Shown here in pieces: positions 15,059 through 17,457 of a stretch of 17,457 bases of DNA (its first letter is position 1; every line of letters starts with the position of its first letter). The notes below the pieces were generated by a model that did not search any database, was not told where the DNA came from, and saw only the letters and a list, made by a program, of their open reading frames with translations. Source of the DNA: JBEGTT01 sp041179245 (lineage in GTDB: Bacteria > Pseudomonadota > Gammaproteobacteria > Burkholderiales > Rhodocyclaceae); assembly GCA_041179245.1 (NCBI GenBank), contig JBEGTT010000180.1, positions 1-17,457 on the forward strand, given 5' to 3'. Both the position numbers and the translations under genes were made by a program.

Positions 15059-16170
15059 TACTGAGATTCCTGTTCCGCCAATAACCGGCGGTAAAGCCTT
15101 TCCATCCCTGCAGCCATCGCCTGACGCGAAAAAACTTTGCGGACGCGAGCACTCGCCGCTTCGCCCATTTGCTGCCGCAGTCTCGCGTCATCCAGCAAAC
15201 GCAACACCGCAGCTGCAATCGCCACACTGTCCTGAGCGGGAACTAGCAAACCGGTTTCTCCATCGGCCACCACTTCCGGCACGCCATCAACGTTGGTGCC
15301 AATACAGGGCAGTCCCATCGCGCTGGCTTCGATATACGCCGTGCCCAAGGCCTCTTGGTGTGTTGGGAGTACAAAAATATCTAGACTTTGCAGGACGTTA
15401 ATCACGTCACGACGCAAACCCAGCATGAAAACGTTGTCTTGCAAGCCCATCTCAACAATGCGTTTCTCTAGATTGTTGGTCTGAGGCCCGTCGCCGGCAA
15501 AAATAAATCGGGCTTCGGGGTGTTTTGCGAGCACCGTGGGCACCGCTTCCAGTAACTCGGCATGGCCTTTTTTCTTACGCAGAATAGCGACGGTGCCGAT
15601 TAAGACTGTTTCTGTGGTGAGTCCAAGTTCAGCCTTGAGTGTTCCACCATCAGGCGTATGTTGATAACGCGTCAGGTCGATACCGGTTGGCACAGCAGTA
15701 ATTTTCCCCCGTGGCACACCCGCACTGGCCAAGTATTCGCCGACAAAAGCGCTTACCGTCACGGTATGGTCTGGCAATACGGAGTAGGTAAAGCGAGAGG
15801 TAATCGGTAGGGCCAAATGGCGGGTTCGGACAATACGAGGGCGACCACACAGCATCGAGCGAGCAGCTAGCCCGGCAATTAGTGTGTCTTTGCTGCTATG
15901 GGTATTCACAATCTGGATGCCTTCGCGGGAGATCAGCCGGCGAAAGAGCAAGATGGCTGGGATATCTAAAACCCCCCGCATTTTGATGTCAGTCACTTCA
16001 AAACCAGCTTCTCTGGCTCGAACGCCCAGTTTGGCCCTAGGCTGACACGCGAGCAAACAGCGATGACCCATTTCTCGCATGGTCAGCATTTCGTTGAGAG
16101 TACGGTTTTCTTGTCCGCCCCAGCCCAAGGAGGATTCGGTATGGAGAATGGTAAGTTGCTGTGTCGTCAT
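15058..16170 (-). CDS. GT4 family glycosyltransferase
   Basis: This is a retaining GT-B glycosyltransferase with a Glyco_transf_4 N-terminal and a Glycos_transf_1 C-terminal domain. The 370 residues show ESSLGWGGQENRTL (12-25, glycine-rich acceptor loop), VNTHSSKDTLIAGLAAR (about 88-104), VPTGIDLTRY (about 160-169) and the donor-site E-x7-E motif in HQEALGTAYIEASAMGLP. It is clearly richer in G+C than the acyltransferase upstream (37 of 60 bases in 15121-15180). A 46-base gap separates it from that gene, the longest in the cluster's right half. No Shine-Dalgarno sequence precedes the ATG. The specific sugar is unknown; its position suggests LPS core or O-glycan assembly. Confidence 0.92.
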   Translation of the reverse strand: MTTQQLTILHTESSLGWGGQENRTLNEMLTMREMGHRCLLACQPRAKLGVRAREAGFEVTDIKMRGVLDIPAILLFRRLISREGIQIVNTHSSKDTLIAGLAARSMLCGRPRIVRTRHLALPITSRFTYSVLPDHTVTVSAFVGEYLASAGVPRGKITAVPTGIDLTRYQHTPDGGTLKAELGLTTETVLIGTVAILRKKKGHAELLEAVPTVLAKHPEARFIFAGDGPQTNNLEKRIVEMGLQDNVFMLGLRRDVINVLQSLDIFVLPTHQEALGTAYIEASAMGLPCIGTNVDGVPEVVADGETGLLVPAQDSVAIAAAVLRLLDDARLRQQMGEAASARVRKVFSRQAMAAGMERLYRRLLAEQESQ

Positions 16171-16216
16171 GGGATCGAATTGTAGAAAATGCTTGGGTGA
16201 AAAAATATTCAGTCGT

Positions 16217-17457
16217 TTATGAACCGCGTAATTTTAAAATAATAGGTAGTAAATCACGCGCAATCATCGAGTTGGCATAGTCAGATATGTGGTCAGAATA
16301 GCTGTAAAGAAATTTACCATCACGTGTAACTGAACATTCGTTATGGGTGGTGTCGCATAACAGGGGGCTTGGGTCATAAACCACAAGCGTTGGATTTTTT
16401 GCTAGTAGCTGCGATATAAAATTTCTGTATGGCGCTATGCCGGCAAGGTGGTCTGTATATTTAATACGGCAGTAAGCATTTTCCTTACGCCTAACAAAAG
16501 TATTTAATAATTCACTAGAGGTCATGCCGCCGCTAATGCAACTTCTGGGGTCCGGGAAGGTTGGGTTGTCAATAACAAAAATAACCCGCTTACCTGCGTT
16601 TTCTAGGTTAGTAATGGCTCGGCTATAAAGCTCAAGTAATTCAGTGGGTAGTGTAGCTGATTCACTAATAAATCCAGTTTTATCGTCTATCTGAAATATA
16701 TTTCGTAAGGCAACAACAAAAACAACTACCTTTATGGAATTCGAATCAAGGATGGTCTTGAATGCGAGCCTGTTTTTTATTTCACCGGTGGTTTGGCTTG
16801 ATTCATCTTGGCTAGGTGGTCTTACTGATCCAATTAATATGCTGCCAATATTTGGCGTAGATTCACGGGCAAGTCCGTAATATAAAGCTTCTGACTTACT
16901 GTCACCCAATACAGCAAACGCCGCATTATTTTTATGGGTCGAAAGGCAGAACTGAAATAATTTTTTTTCGGTTTCTGGAACGCCGCACTCTTTTGCTAAA
17001 TCATCTCGGTCTTTACCAATGGAGAGTGTACTGACATCCCCATTTAACCTCGATAGTGATCTGGAAGGGAAACCGTCAGATTTTCTAATAGCGACTCCGG
17101 TGATAAACACCAAGAGCATGCTGATACATAAAATGACCGTAATTTTTGTTGATTGAGCGATCGGCTTTCTGCGAATAGGGCGTTCTAGCGTTATATAAGT
17201 AGCCCACGCTAAAAATATACTCATCAACACAAGCACGAGTCGCATGGCGATACTTGGAGTTTCTGCCTCTACAATTCTTGAAAACGAAAGTAAAGGCCAG
17301 TGCCATAAATACAAAGGGTAGCTAATAATTCCAAACCATACTAAAAATCGGCTCGCCAGAATTTTCTGACCCAACCCCGTTGTGCCACCTGACAAGATAA
17401 TGAGGAACGCACCTGTGGTGGGTAAAAGTGCCCAAAGGCCAGGAAAACTTATCGTCT
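16217..17457 (-). CDS. OafA-type O-acyltransferase with SGNH domain, 5' part outside the window
   Basis: The frame runs to the right edge, so the true start is outside. The first visible residues, TISFPGLWALLPTTGAFLII, and the following WFGIISYPLYLWHWPLL are typical of the last helices of the Acyl_transf_3 domain; a further helix precedes a periplasmic SGNH domain. The nucleophile motif is GDSK (16895-16906) rather than GDSH. The C-terminal catalytic histidine is in YSYSDHIS (DH at 16289-16294), but the position three residues before it, normally aspartate, is tyrosine. A TTG at 17395 is in frame but is not the start, because homology continues upstream of it. The DNA is A+T-rich (18 G/C in 16681-16740). 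It is probably a paralogue of the acyltransferase at 10154-12061 and acylates a surface glycan. Confidence 0.9.
   Translation of the reverse strand, partial: TISFPGLWALLPTTGAFLIILSGGTTGLGQKILASRFLVWFGIISYPLYLWHWPLLSFSRIVEAETPSIAMRLVLVLMSIFLAWATYITLERPIRRKPIAQSTKITVILCISMLLVFITGVAIRKSDGFPSRSLSRLNGDVSTLSIGKDRDDLAKECGVPETEKKLFQFCLSTHKNNAAFAVLGDSKSEALYYGLARESTPNIGSILIGSVRPPSQDESSQTTGEIKNRLAFKTILDSNSIKVVVFVVALRNIFQIDDKTGFISESATLPTELLELYSRAITNLENAGKRVIFVIDNPTFPDPRSCISGGMTSSELLNTFVRRKENAYCRIKYTDHLAGIAPYRNFISQLLAKNPTLVVYDPSPLLCDTTHNECSVTRDGKFLYSYSDHISDYANSMIARDLLPIILKLRGS

Noticed and set aside
14970..15401. Plus-strand frame of 143 codons
   Set aside because: It is antisense to the GT9-GT4 junction, Pro/Arg-rich, and without family signature.
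16171..16216. Promoter for the GT4 at 15058-16170
   Set aside because: TACAAT on the minus strand (16179-16184) resembles a -10 box, but no -35 element sits at 15-19 bases spacing, and the gap is A+T-rich enough to give this by chance.

Overview
The window holds two blocks of genes on opposite strands that meet tail to tail at about 7955-7961. It looks like a chromosomal segment of a Gram-negative proteobacterium. The complete System I cytochrome c maturation set with separate CcmH and CcmI, and a CcmG with an inserted loop, make a betaproteobacterium my best guess, but no marker gene here fixes the taxon.

Left edge (1-400): no recognisable gene. A minus-strand frame stays open from an ATG at 295 to the window edge and may be the start of a divergent gene. 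About 105 bases then precede the first ccm gene.

Plus strand (401-7954): ccmA-B-C-D-E-F-G-H-I in canonical order, then uppP. The first eight genes overlap their neighbours by 1-4 bases, ccmH and ccmI are 8 bases apart, and uppP starts 2 bases after ccmI. This looks like one transcript with strong translational coupling. CcmABCD load heme onto CcmE and release it, CcmF and CcmHI attach heme to apocytochrome c, and CcmG and CcmH handle the apocytochrome cysteines. UppP recycles the undecaprenyl lipid carrier and so links this operon by function to the glycan genes beyond it.

Minus strand (7962-17457, transcribed from right to left): a surface-polysaccharide or LPS locus. In transcription order it holds a membrane O-acyltransferase with an SGNH domain (cut by the window edge), a GT4 glycosyltransferase, a GT9 heptosyltransferase-like enzyme, a CE4 polysaccharide deacetylase, a second GT4, a second and complete O-acyltransferase/SGNH protein, a third GT4 and a second GT9. 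Most junctions overlap or nearly touch. The content suggests synthesis of a short LPS core or O-glycan that is then modified by deacetylation and O-acylation. No flippase, polymerase or ABC exporter lies in the window.

The two acyltransferase genes are much richer in A+T than their neighbours, which suggests separately acquired modification genes inside an older glycosyltransferase backbone. No RNA genes, CRISPR arrays, insertion sequences or phage genes were seen. The most useful leads are the compositional mosaic, the altered catalytic motif of the second acyltransferase, the deacetylase without a signal peptide, and a perfect 10-bp hairpin at the end of ccmH.
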